Translations under genes and position numbers: made by a program | Assembly: GCF_036013745.1 (NCBI RefSeq) | Contig: NZ_CP107880.1 | Location: 2,108,001-2,172,000 of the forward strand | Direction: 5' to 3' | DNA: 64,000 nucleotides | Origin: Streptomyces sp. NBC_00483 | GTDB taxonomy: Bacteria > Actinomycetota > Actinomycetes > Streptomycetales > Streptomycetaceae | Notes under the pieces: generated by a model | What the model was told of the DNA's origin: nothing | What the model saw: the letters and a program-made list of their open reading frames with translations, nothing else | Databases searched by the model: none | Shown: positions 32,279 to 40,458 of the stretch, in pieces | Numbering within the stretch: position 1 is the stretch's first letter | Layout of the letters: each line of letters starts with the position of its first letter

Positions 32279-32327
32279 CTGGCGCCCCTCACTCGTCCAT
32301 GCGGTCCAGCCGTGCGTCACGGGTCCG

Positions 32328-32343
32328 ATGTTTGCGTAAACAT
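32328..32343. promoter_or_regulatory. LacI-type operator, copy 1
   Basis: ATGTTTGCGTAAACAT, a near-palindrome with the central CG usual for LacI/CcpA-like regulators. An identical copy follows 45 bp later. Confidence 0.85.
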
Positions 32344-32372
32344 CCCTGGCAATGAAGGGTCCGACAGCTGTT

Positions 32373-32388
32373 ATGTTTGCGTAAACAT
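32373..32388. promoter_or_regulatory. LacI-type operator, copy 2
   Basis: Second ATGTTTGCGTAAACAT, 45 bp (about four helical turns) from copy 1 in the gap between the permease and lacI-type genes. Two identical sites at this spacing would allow one repressor pair to cover both divergent promoters. Confidence 0.85.
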
Positions 32389-32448
32389 TCGGTGGCGGCA
32401 TGTCTACACTGCCCCGAGGAGCACGGTCAAGAGTCGGTGAGGGACACG

Positions 32449-33495
32449 GTGACAACCCAGGAGAGCGCCCCGCAGCACGGCAGGCGCCGCACGCAGAACG
32501 CGTCGATGGCCGACGTCGCCCGGGTCGCCGGCGTCTCGTCCCAGACGGTCTCCCGCGTCTCGAACGGCTTCCCCGGTGTCAACGAGGAGACGCGCGAGCG
32601 GGTCCGCGCGGCGATGAAGGAGCTCGGCTACCGCCCCAACAGCGCGGCGCGGGCGCTGAAGCGGGGCGACTTCCGCACCATCGGCGTCATCACGTTCACG
32701 CTGTCCACGACGGGCAACATGCGCACGCTCGAGGCCATCGCCACCTCCGCCGCGCAGGAGGGCTACGCGGTCACGCTGCTACCGGTCGCGGTGCCCACGC
32801 AGGACGAACTGCGCGGCGCGTTCTCACGCCTCGGCGAGCTGGCGGTGGACGCGGTCATCGTCATCATGGAGGTCCATCTACTCGACTCGGCACGCCTGTC
32901 GCTGCCGCCGCACGTCAAGGTCGTGGTCGCCGACTCCGACGCCGGCGACCGTTACGCGGTGGTGGACACGGACCAGGCGGGCGGCACACGCGACGCGGTG
33001 CGCCACCTCCTCGACCTCGGCCACCGCACGGTCTGGCACCTGGCGGGCCCCTCCGAGTCGTACGCGGCGCAGCGCCGAACGGACGCCTGGCGTACGGCAC
33101 TTGAGGCCGCGGGCCGCGCCGTGCCACCGCCGGTACGGGGCGACTGGTCGGCCGAGTCCGGCTACCGCGCGGGCCTGCGCCTCGCCGAACAGGACGACTG
33201 CACCGCGGTGTTCGCGGCGAACGACCAGATGGCGCTCGGCCTGCTGCGGGCCCTGGAGGAGCGCGGCCGCAAGGTCCCCGAGGACGTCTCGGTCATCGGC
33301 TTCGACGACATCCCGGACTCGGGCTCGTTCCAGCCCCCGCTCACCACGGTCCACCAGGACTTCGCCGAGGTCGGCCGCCGCTGCGTTCAGAGCGCGCTGC
33401 GCCAGGTACGGGAGAGCGAGGCGGAGCGGGGGACGACGTTGGTACCGACGAGGTTGGTGGTGCGGGAGAGTACGGGGGCGGCGCGGCGGGGGTGA
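32449..33495 (+). CDS. LacI-family transcriptional regulator
   Basis: 348 residues from GTG 32449, seven bases after GTGAGGG. The N-terminal helix-turn-helix MADVARVAGVSSQTVSRVSNG with hinge PNSAARALKRG is classic; the rest is the periplasmic-binding-like sensor, ending VIGFDDIPDSGSFQPPLTTV. Presumably represses the divergent galactan-utilisation operon and releases it on binding an imported galacto-oligosaccharide. Probably autoregulated through the two operators just upstream. Confidence 0.9.
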   Translation: MTTQESAPQHGRRRTQNASMADVARVAGVSSQTVSRVSNGFPGVNEETRERVRAAMKELGYRPNSAARALKRGDFRTIGVITFTLSTTGNMRTLEAIATSAAQEGYAVTLLPVAVPTQDELRGAFSRLGELAVDAVIVIMEVHLLDSARLSLPPHVKVVVADSDAGDRYAVVDTDQAGGTRDAVRHLLDLGHRTVWHLAGPSESYAAQRRTDAWRTALEAAGRAVPPPVRGDWSAESGYRAGLRLAEQDDCTAVFAANDQMALGLLRALEERGRKVPEDVSVIGFDDIPDSGSFQPPLTTVHQDFAEVGRRCVQSALRQVRESEAERGTTLVPTRLVVRESTGAARRG

Positions 33496-33512
33496 CCGGG
33501 GGGTGCGGCGCG

Positions 33513-34073
33513 TCAGACCGCGACGCCCAGCCCCTCCACCACCACGGCTCCCGGCAGTTCGGACAGGGCCTTGCCCGGGACGATCAGCTTGCCGCGGCGG
33601 GTGCCGCTGCCGATGAGGACGTGCGGGAGGTCGACGACGGCGGCGTCCACGAGGACCGGCCAGTCGGCGGGCAGGCCGATCGGCGTGATGCCGCCGTACT
33701 CCATGCCGGACTCGCCGGTCGCGGTGTCCATCGGGGCGAACGAGGCCTTGCGGGCGCCCAGTTGGCGACGCACCGCGCCGTTGACGTCGACCTTCGTCGC
33801 GGACAGCACGACGCAGGCCGCGAGGGTGGTCTCGCCACCGCGCTTGCCCGCGACGACGACGCAGTTCGCGGACGCGTCGAGCAGATCGGGGCCGTAGTGC
33901 TCGACGAACGTCGCGGTGTCGGCCCACTCGGGGTCGGTGTCGACGTGGATCAGGTCCTGCGCGGGCACGGTGCCGCGCCAGTTGCGTACGGCGTCGGCGA
34001 CGGGCCGGGTGAGCAGGTCGAGGGCCTCGGGGGCGGCGAGTACATGGTCGAAGGTGCCGATGGGTGCGCGCAT
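33513..34073 (-). CDS. YbaK/EbsC-family aminoacyl-tRNA deacylase-like protein
   Basis: 186 residues. A YbaK/ProXp fold: TATFVEHYG near 55, a conserved lysine and glycine in ATKVDVNGAVRRQLGARKASFA, then GGITPIGLPADWPVLVDAAV and GSGTRRGKLIV. Family members clear mischarged Cys- or Ala-tRNA(Pro). The specificity subclass is not decided here. Reading convergently with the LacI gene, 17 bp apart. Confidence 0.82.
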   Translation of the reverse strand: MRAPIGTFDHVLAAPEALDLLTRPVADAVRNWRGTVPAQDLIHVDTDPEWADTATFVEHYGPDLLDASANCVVVAGKRGGETTLAACVVLSATKVDVNGAVRRQLGARKASFAPMDTATGESGMEYGGITPIGLPADWPVLVDAAVVDLPHVLIGSGTRRGKLIVPGKALSELPGAVVVEGLGVAV

Positions 34074-34116
34074 GGCGGCACGCTAACAGCCGCCGCCCGG
34101 GCGCCAACGGGGTGTC

Positions 34117-34689
34117 TCAGCGTACGAAAGGCACCGATACGGCCATGATCATCTCGACGTCCTCGGTCCCGTCGTTGCGGTAGGAGTGCGCGGTGCCCGC
34201 CTCGAACGAGACGCTCGCCCTCGCGGGCACCGCGTGCGGGGTGCCGTCCACGACGAGGGTCAGCTCGCCCGCCGTGACATGGACCAGTTCGATGGTGCCC
34301 TGCGGGTGCGGGTCGGAGTCGCTGCCGTCGCCGGGCACGAGCCGCCAGTCCCACATCTCGAGCGGCCCCTGGGACTCGGTCCCGGCGAGCAGCCGGTTGT
34401 AGCTGCCGGCGTCCGTGTGCCACAGGCGTACGGCCTGATCCTCCGTCACGATCCGGACGTTGGGGCCCTGTTCGTAGTCGAGAAGCGTGGTGATGCTGAC
34501 GCCGAGGGCATCGCCGATCTTGACGACGGTGCCGATGCTGGGGTTAGTGCGGGCCTGCTCGATCTGGATGAGCATGCCGCGACTGACGGCCGCGCGGGCG
34601 GCGAGCGCGTCGAGGGTGAAGCCGCGCTCGGACCGCCAGTGCTTGACGTTGCGCGCGAGCGCCTGGTTCAGGAGATCGAGATCCGCCAC
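34117..34689 (-). CDS. XRE regulator with C-terminal cupin
   Basis: 190 residues: helix-turn-helix at about 14-65 (LARNVKHWRSERGFTLDALAARAAVSRGMLIQIEQARTNPSIGT) and a cupin sensor at about 110-185 (HPQGTIELVHVTAGELTLVVDG ... SFEAGTAHSYRNDG). Such proteins usually repress a neighbouring transporter or catabolic gene. The divergent EamA exporter is the obvious target, with a 20-bp perfect palindrome between the two genes. Confidence 0.88.
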   Translation of the reverse strand: MADLDLLNQALARNVKHWRSERGFTLDALAARAAVSRGMLIQIEQARTNPSIGTVVKIGDALGVSITTLLDYEQGPNVRIVTEDQAVRLWHTDAGSYNRLLAGTESQGPLEMWDWRLVPGDGSDSDPHPQGTIELVHVTAGELTLVVDGTPHAVPARASVSFEAGTAHSYRNDGTEDVEMIMAVSVPFVR

Positions 34690-34808
34690 GTTCCGTCCAG
34701 AGTCGGGGGCCAGGGGGCTGGGGGCTGGGGGCTGAGGGCCTACGAGGTCTTGGACCTTCGAGGCCCTGGGTCAATATTTTGAATGACAGCGTTCAGTTCA
34801 TTGGACTA

Positions 34809-34828
34809 CGCTGTGGTGCACCACAGCG
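34809..34828. promoter_or_regulatory. Perfect 20-bp palindrome before EamA gene
   Basis: CGCTGTGGTGCACCACAGCG is fully self-complementary, with GGAC/GTCC continuing the symmetry after a short break. It lies 29 bp before the exporter ATG and 120 bp before the XRE-cupin start, in an AT-richer gap. Likely the operator of the XRE-cupin protein. Confidence 0.7.
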
Positions 34829-34856
34829 TCCAGCAAACTGTACTGCGAGGTCCGGC

Positions 34857-35723
34857 ATGACAGCACTCTTCGCCCTGGCCACGAGCCTCATGTGGGGCTT
34901 GGCCGACTTCGGCGGCGGGCTGCTGACGCGACGCATCCCGGCGCTCACCGTAGTGGTCGTCTCGCAGGTGATCGCCGTGGTCGTGCTCGGAGTGATCGTG
35001 GTCGCCACGGGTGCCTTCTCGGAAGCGGGACCGCAGTTGTGGTTCGCCGTCGCCGCGGGGCTTGTCGGGCCCGTCGCCATGCTCGCCTTCTACAAGGCGC
35101 TCGCCCTCGGGCCGATGGGCGTCGTCTCGCCGCTCGGCTCGATCGGCGTCGCCGTGCCGGTCGGCGTCGGGCTGGTGCTCGGGGAGCGGCCGGGGCTGCT
35201 GCAGTTCGCGGGGATCCTGGTCGCCGTGGTGGGGGTGGTCCTCGCGGGCGGGCCCCAGTTCAGGGGCGCGCCGGTGCAGCGGCAGGCGGTGCTGCTCACG
35301 CTGCTCGCCGCGTTCGGCTTCGGCGCGGTGATGGCGCTGATCGCGGAGGCGTCGACCACGGTCACCGGGCTCTTCCTCGCGCTGTTCGTGCAGCGGGTGA
35401 CGAATGTCGTGGCGGGCGGGAGCGCGTTGTACGTGTCCGCGAAGCGGGGTGGGCGGGTGCTGCCGGAGGAAGGGGGATGGCAGATCGTCCAGGGCTCGTT
35501 GGTGGCGCTCGGCCTTGTGGGGTTGGCAGATGTGGCCGCCAACGGAACGTATGCGCTGGCCGCTCAGGAGGGGCCGGTTACGGTGGCGGCCGTACTTGCC
35601 TCGTTGTACCCGGTGGTTACGGCACTTGCGGCACGCGGCGTCCTCAGCGAACGGCTCCGCGGGGTGCAGGCGGCGGGCGCCGGGCTTGCGCTGGTGGGAA
35701 CGGTGCTGTTGGCGACGGGCTGA
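34857..35723 (+). CDS. EamA/DMT-family exporter
   Basis: 288 residues, ten helices in two EamA halves (MTALFALATSLMWGLADFGGGLLTR ... and PVTVAAVLASLYPVVTALAARGVLSERL). ATG 34857 removes an upstream extension that would cover the palindrome. Drug/metabolite transporters of this family export amino acids or other small metabolites; substrate unknown. Control by the divergent XRE-cupin regulator is inferred from layout. Confidence 0.85.
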   Translation: MTALFALATSLMWGLADFGGGLLTRRIPALTVVVVSQVIAVVVLGVIVVATGAFSEAGPQLWFAVAAGLVGPVAMLAFYKALALGPMGVVSPLGSIGVAVPVGVGLVLGERPGLLQFAGILVAVVGVVLAGGPQFRGAPVQRQAVLLTLLAAFGFGAVMALIAEASTTVTGLFLALFVQRVTNVVAGGSALYVSAKRGGRVLPEEGGWQIVQGSLVALGLVGLADVAANGTYALAAQEGPVTVAAVLASLYPVVTALAARGVLSERLRGVQAAGAGLALVGTVLLATG

Positions 35724-36857
35724 CTTCCGCCGGATGTGCTTACGCCTACGGGGCGCCTGCACCGGTACCGGCGTGACACCCACGGGGGGGGGCTCCCCCA
35801 TCGCGCACCGGCATGACACCCACAGGGGGCAGCCCCACCACCGAGCACCAGCACCGGCGTGACACTCACCGGGTGGCTGCCCCATCGCCCCGCACCGGTA
35901 CCGGCGTTACGCCCACGGGGCGGCAGCCCCACCACCGAGCACGGTATCGGCGTGACACCCACCGGGCTCCGCCCCGGACCCCGCTGCTCAATCGCCGCAG
36001 GGGCTTGATTTGGCCCACCCTCCGCGCGGGCTTGATGTGACCCACGCGTCGCACGGGCTTGATGTGGCCCGCCCGTCGCCAGCCCGGCTCGCGCCTGAGC
36101 CATCCGCCGCCTGAAGCCGTCACCCGCTCATCTCCCACCCACCCGCCCCCTCCGGGGGCGCCAGGTCGGCGGGTCACCACCCGCCTCGGTCACTCCACCA
36201 CCAAGCCCAACTCCCCACCCGTTGCGGGCAACCACCACCCGCCTTGAGCAAACTGCCCCCTCAAGCGGCTCCCACCCGGCCCGGCCGACTCCGCCCCACC
36301 AACCACGGCTCCCCACCCCGGCGGTCAGCCGCCTCCGCCTCGGGCAATCCGCCGCCTGGGGCGGCAGGGTGGGCAAGGCGGCGCACGGTGCCGCGCAACG
36401 AGAACGACAGGCGCCGACCACGGCACGGGCCCGGCACCGCTCCATGGGCATCACCAACCCCGGGCAACCGAAGCCCCCGGAGGGGGCGGGCGGGAGGGAG
36501 ATAGGCGGGGACCGGCGCAGCCGGGCAAAGAACGGTGCCGCACACCATCACGGCACACGCCGACCACGGCACGGCCCAAAGACCCCGGTGCCGCGCACCC
36601 CTCACCGCAGTCACCGACCCCGGCAAGCCCCGCAACCCCGGGCAGCCGAAGCCCCCGGAGGGGGCGGGCGGGTGGGAGATAGGCGGGGACCGGCGCAGCC
36701 GGGCAAAGAACGGTGCCGCACACCATCACGGCACACGCCGACCACGGCACGGCCCAAAGGACCGATGCCGCGCACCCGTCACCACAGACGCCAACCACGG
36801 CACAGCCCAAAACCCCGGTGCCGCGCACCCGAAACCGCAGGCGCCGACCACGACCGG
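35724..36857. repeat. 1.1-kb gene-free repeat tract between convergent genes
   Basis: No believable gene in any frame. Three repeat types are present. 35760-35970: five degenerate copies of CGGCGTGACACCCAC spaced 40-47 bp. 35999-36085: three copies of GGGCTTGATGTGRCCCRC spaced about 30 bp. 36455-36778: two near-identical copies, 178 bp apart, running from CAACCCCGGGCARCCGAAGC through about 140 bp, with a third partial copy to 36850. All are very GC-rich. Long readings here are composition artefacts. Confidence 0.75.
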
Positions 36858-38225
36858 TCAGATGCGGTAGCGCCGCAGCGCCGGTGCCGCCACAGCCAGG
36901 ACCAGCATCGCCAGGACCACCAGGACCCCACCCCCGGCCACCGCCGACCCCGCTCCGAAGGTCGAGCCCGCGGAGCCGTGGAGGACGTCCGCCAGGCGGG
37001 GGCCACCCGCGACGACCACCGTGAACACCCCCTGCATCCGCCCCCGCATCTCGTCCGTCGCGGCCGACAACAGGATCGCCCCACGGAAGACCATGGACAC
37101 CATGTCGGCGACCCCCGCCACGGCGAGGAAGACGACCGCGAGCCACAGGCTGCCGCTCAGCCCGAACCCGGTGATGGCGAGGCCCCACGCCACGATCGCC
37201 CCGATCACCATCCACCCGTGCCGCTTCGCCCGCGAGAACGTCCCCGAGAACAGGCCCCCGACCACCGCCCCGATCGGAATCGCCGCGAACAGCAGCCCGA
37301 GCGCGAGCCCTTCCCCGTACGGCGCGTAGGTCTCCGCGGCGAGCTGCGGGAACAGGGCACGCGGCATGCCGAACACCATCGCGATGATGTCCGCGAGGAA
37401 GGACAGCAACAGCACCTTGTGCGTGGACATGTAGCGGAAGCCGTCGACGATCTCCCGTACGCCCGCCCGCTTCTTGACGAGCGTGCCGAGCGGCGGCAAC
37501 GCGGGCAGCCGGTACACCGCCCACACGGTGACGCACAGCGCGACGGCGTCGATCAGGTACAGCTCGGGCAGCCCGATGACCGGGATGAGGACACCCGCGA
37601 GGAGCGGGCCGACGACCTGGCCGGTCTGCATCACCGTCGAGCCGAGCGCGTTGGCCGCGGCCAGTTGGCTCTCGGGCACGAGCCGCGCGATGGACGCGTT
37701 GCGGGCGGGCGCGTTGAGGCCCCAGAACGCCTGCTGCATCGCGAGCAGCACCATCAGCACGGCCACCGAGTCGAGCCCGGATATCGCCTGCACCCAGAAC
37801 AGGACCGAGGTCACGGCGATGCCGCTGTTGGTGATCAGAAGCAGCTTGCGCCGGTCCACGTGGTCGGCGATCGCGCCGCCCCACAGCGCGAACACCACGA
37901 GCGGCACGAGCCCCGCCATGCTCGCGGCGCCGACCCAGGCCGAGGACCCGGTGATGTCGAAGATCTGCTTGGGCACGGCGACCGCGGTCAGCTGGCTGCC
38001 GACGGCCGTGACGATGGTCGAGGACCACAGCCGGCGGTAGGCGGGGATGCGCAGGGGCCGGGTGTCCATGGCCCAACGGCGCCAGCCACGCGGCTTGGCC
38101 TCCGACGCCTCCGACGCCGACGTCTCTGACGTCTCTGACGTCTCCGACGCTCCGGACGCCCCGGACGCCCCGGACGCCTCCGGCTCGGCTTCGCCGCCTG
38201 TCTCTCTCGTCTCGCTCGTGTCCAC
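36858..38225 (-). CDS. MFS exporter, EntS/MFS_3 type
   Basis: 455 residues from GTG with GGAAG upstream. After a 45-residue acidic Ala/Ser/Glu/Thr tail comes a 12-helix transporter: YRRLWSSTIVTAVGSQLTAVAVPKQIFDITGSSAWVG, DHVDRRKLLLITN and NALGSTVMQTGQVVGPLLAG are typical of EntS-like siderophore or drug exporters. It could export the enterobactin made 16 kb away, but no iron box is seen here, so that is speculation. The N-terminal tail is encoded by a microsatellite. Confidence 0.85.
   Translation of the reverse strand: MDTSETRETGGEAEPEASGASGASGASETSETSETSASEASEAKPRGWRRWAMDTRPLRIPAYRRLWSSTIVTAVGSQLTAVAVPKQIFDITGSSAWVGAASMAGLVPLVVFALWGGAIADHVDRRKLLLITNSGIAVTSVLFWVQAISGLDSVAVLMVLLAMQQAFWGLNAPARNASIARLVPESQLAAANALGSTVMQTGQVVGPLLAGVLIPVIGLPELYLIDAVALCVTVWAVYRLPALPPLGTLVKKRAGVREIVDGFRYMSTHKVLLLSFLADIIAMVFGMPRALFPQLAAETYAPYGEGLALGLLFAAIPIGAVVGGLFSGTFSRAKRHGWMVIGAIVAWGLAITGFGLSGSLWLAVVFLAVAGVADMVSMVFRGAILLSAATDEMRGRMQGVFTVVVAGGPRLADVLHGSAGSTFGAGSAVAGGGVLVVLAMLVLAVAAPALRRYRI
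38098..38185. repeat. GACGTCTCT/GACGCCCCG microsatellite in MFS N-terminus
   Basis: Nine-base units (GACGTCTCT, GACGCCTCC, GACGCCCCG) run in tandem in frame, encoding alternating GAS, ETS and EAS triplets at residues about 16-43 of the exporter. Unit lengths are multiples of three. Confidence 0.88.
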
Positions 38226-38249
38226 GGCTTCCTTGATTGCTCGCTACAT

Positions 38250-38993
38250 CTATCTGGTCCGGGGTTCAGTGTCCCAGGCGTCGTCGTCGAGTTCGGACAG
38301 AGCGAGCAGCTGGTCCGGAGTGACCCCTTCGGGGATCGCCCGCGGCGTCGGCGTCCTGAGCGGCGGCTGCCAGCCTGACTCCGCGTCCCAGCTCCGTACG
38401 ACGCGTGCGGGCGCACCGGCGACCACGGCGTGGTCGGGTACGTCGCCGCGGACCACGGCCCCGGCCGCGACCACCACGTTCCGGCCGAGGCGGGCGCCCG
38501 GCAGGATCACGGCGCCGGTGCCGATCCAGCAGCCGGGGCCGATCTCGACCGGCTCCATCCGGGGCCACTGCTTGCCGATGGGCTCGTGCGGGTCGTCGTA
38601 CGAATGGTTCGTGGACGTGATGTAGACGTACGGGCCCATGTAGACGTCGCTGCCGATCCGCACCGTCGTATCGGCGATGACATGGCTGCCGCGGCCGATC
38701 ACGACGCCGTCGCCGAGGGTCAGGATCGGGTCCTGGCCGAGGTCCAGGTCCGGCATCAGGCCCGCGGTCAGGGTCACTTGCTCCCCGATGATGCAGTGCG
38801 CGCCCAGCCGGATCCACGGCTCACCGAACACCGTGCCCTGGGGGAACGCGAGCTTCGTGCCGTGCCCGATCGCGCCGAACCGGTGTCCGCCGGACTGCCG
38901 CGCGGTGACCGCGCCCTTGCGCTGCACCCAGCGCCATCCGGCCTGTACGAGCCGGTGTGCTGGCCCACCCTTGTCGTTCCGCGTCTTCGGCAC
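38250..38993 (-). CDS. Left-handed beta-helix acyltransferase
   Basis: 247 residues. Hexapeptide repeats are plain in IIGEQVTLTAGL, VVIGRGSHVIADTTVRIGSDVYMGPYVYI and GCWIGTGAVILPGARLGRNVVVAAGAVVRGDVPDHAVVAG, with the catalytic-type histidine in STNHSYDDP. Resembles sugar or xenobiotic O-acetyltransferases; the acceptor is unknown. GTG start. The MFS gene starts 24 bp after this stop, so the two may be co-transcribed. Confidence 0.85.
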   Translation of the reverse strand: MPKTRNDKGGPAHRLVQAGWRWVQRKGAVTARQSGGHRFGAIGHGTKLAFPQGTVFGEPWIRLGAHCIIGEQVTLTAGLMPDLDLGQDPILTLGDGVVIGRGSHVIADTTVRIGSDVYMGPYVYITSTNHSYDDPHEPIGKQWPRMEPVEIGPGCWIGTGAVILPGARLGRNVVVAAGAVVRGDVPDHAVVAGAPARVVRSWDAESGWQPPLRTPTPRAIPEGVTPDQLLALSELDDDAWDTEPRTR

Positions 38994-39139
38994 GGCGTCA
39001 CGTTACCCACGCGTATCTGCCACCCCCACCTCGCCGACCTGTGATCTTCGCCCCACAGGTACCTTTCCCTTGGCGCGACGCATGCATGACACACACGGCA
39101 TGACACGTACACGTACGACACGTAGGGAGCACAGACCTC

Positions 39140-39661
39140 ATGTCCCACGAGGCACTCGTCACCGGCATCGGCGACAAGGAACCGAAGGTGGACCCGGAGG
39201 CGTTCGTCGCCCCGACGTCCGTGGTGATCGGCGACGTCACGCTGCACGCGGGCGCGAGCGTCTGGTACGGCGCGGTGCTGCGGTCCGAGGTCGAGCCGAT
39301 CACGCTCGGCGCGGACAGTAATATCCAGGACAACTGCACGGTGCACGTCGACCTCGGGTTCCCCGCGACGATCGGCGAGCGCGTCTCCGTCGGCCACAAC
39401 GCGGTGCTGCACGGCTGCACCGTGGAGGACGACTGCCTCATCGGGATGGGGGCGACCGTGCTCAACGGCGCGGTGATCGGGGCGGGTTCGCTGGTCGCGG
39501 CGAATGCGCTGGTGCCGCAGGGGATGGTGGTTCCGCCCGGCTCAATGGTCGCGGGCGTCCCGGCGAAGGTCCGGCGTGAGCTGTCCGCGGAGGAGCGAGA
39601 GATGCTCACGCTCAACGGGACGCATTATGTGGAGCTGGCGAAGAGGCACCGGGCACTTTGA
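39140..39661 (+). CDS. Gamma-class carbonic anhydrase-like protein
   Basis: 173 residues of left-handed beta-helix, with the family layout VVIGDVTLHAGASVWYGAVLRSE, SNIQDNCTVHVD and ERVSVGHNAVLHGCTVEDDCLIGMGATVLNGA. The histidines in TVHVD and VGHNAVLH occupy the metal-ligand positions of gamma carbonic anhydrases. Cytosolic. Whether it is an active anhydrase or a structural homologue cannot be said. Ribosome site AGGGAG about 11 bases upstream. Confidence 0.88.
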   Translation: MSHEALVTGIGDKEPKVDPEAFVAPTSVVIGDVTLHAGASVWYGAVLRSEVEPITLGADSNIQDNCTVHVDLGFPATIGERVSVGHNAVLHGCTVEDDCLIGMGATVLNGAVIGAGSLVAANALVPQGMVVPPGSMVAGVPAKVRRELSAEEREMLTLNGTHYVELAKRHRAL

Positions 39662-39720
39662 GCCCCCCTCTTAGACGAGAGCCAGCGGGGTTTGGGGCAG
39701 AGCCCCGAGCGGTGCGGCGG
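39662..39720. repeat. Intergenic GGGGC-AGA-GCCCC element
   Basis: TTTGGGGCAGAGCCCCGAGC following CTTAGACGAGAGCCAGCGGG, closely similar to the element at 61079-61140. Lies between convergent genes and could act as a weak bidirectional terminator. Confidence 0.6.
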
Positions 39721-39724
39721 AACC

Positions 39725-40369
39725 TCAGCTCACGGGCTCGGGCTCCGCCGACTCCTCATGCTCCGCCACCATCTTCGCCGTCCGCCGCTTCACGATCAGC
39801 ATGGATCCCAGGCCGATGAGGATGGCCACGCCCAGGCCCACGTACGAGAACCTCTTGAGCCAGTCCTCCGCGACCACGCCCACGTAGTAGATGACCGCGG
39901 TCGTGCCGCCGGCCCAGATCACGCCGCCCAGGACGTTCGCGATGAGGAACTTCCAGTACGGCATGTGCAGGACGCCCGCGAGCGGCCCGGCGAAGATGCG
40001 GAGCAGGGCGATGAAGCGGCCGAAGAAGACGGCCCACATGCCCCACTTCTCGAAGGACCGCTCGGCGGCACCGACATGTCCGGGACCGAAGTGCTTGGGG
40101 AACTTGCGTCCCATCTTGGCGAGCAGTGGGCGCCCGCCCTTGCGGCCGATCGCGTACCCGATGGAGTCACCGACGACGGCGCCCGCGCTGGCGCAGGCCC
40201 CGAGGATGATCGGGTTGACATCGCCGTGCTGCGAGGAGAGCAGCGCCGCGGAGATGAGCACGATCTCGCCGGGCAGCGGGATGCCGAGGCTTTCGACGCC
40301 GATCACTCCGGCCACCAGTAGGTAGACGGCGACCGCCGGAATCGTGTCGAGCCATGCCTGGACGTGCAT
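39725..40369 (-). CDS. DedA-family membrane protein
   Basis: 214 residues with four to five hydrophobic segments. Family core: GVESLGIPLPGEIVLISAALL, GACASAGAVVGDSIGYAIGRKGG and FFGRFIALLRIFAGPLAGVLHMPYWKFLIANVLGG. DedA proteins flip undecaprenyl phosphate or other lipids, or maintain proton motive force, in the cytoplasmic membrane. A short charged tail ends the protein. Confidence 0.9.
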   Translation of the reverse strand: MHVQAWLDTIPAVAVYLLVAGVIGVESLGIPLPGEIVLISAALLSSQHGDVNPIILGACASAGAVVGDSIGYAIGRKGGRPLLAKMGRKFPKHFGPGHVGAAERSFEKWGMWAVFFGRFIALLRIFAGPLAGVLHMPYWKFLIANVLGGVIWAGGTTAVIYYVGVVAEDWLKRFSYVGLGVAILIGLGSMLIVKRRTAKMVAEHEESAEPEPVS

Positions 40370-40404
40370 CGACGTCGCCTCCCGTACCCACCAAGATCTG
40401 CCTG

Positions 40405-40445
40405 TGCCCGGCGCGCGCTCCCCTCCGGTACGCGCACGCCGGGCA
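40405..40445. terminator. Strong stem-loop between esterase and dedA genes
   Basis: TGCCCGGCGCGCG (40405) pairs with CGCGCACGCCGGGCA (40431), a nine-base perfect stem extended past one mismatch, with a 13-base loop. It follows the minus-strand esterase by 13 bp. No long T run, as is common for high-GC terminators. Confidence 0.6.
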
Positions 40446-40458
40446 GCCTACCTGCTCC

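Noticed and set aside
35760..36778. CRISPR array
   Set aside because: Units are degenerate, spaced irregularly, and the intervening DNA is itself repetitive; no cas genes are present.
36222..38129. A 635-codon open frame on the plus strand across the repeat tract and MFS gene
   Set aside because: It is a composition artefact: Pro/Arg/His-rich low-complexity reading, antisense to a convincing 12-helix transporter and running through tandem repeats.
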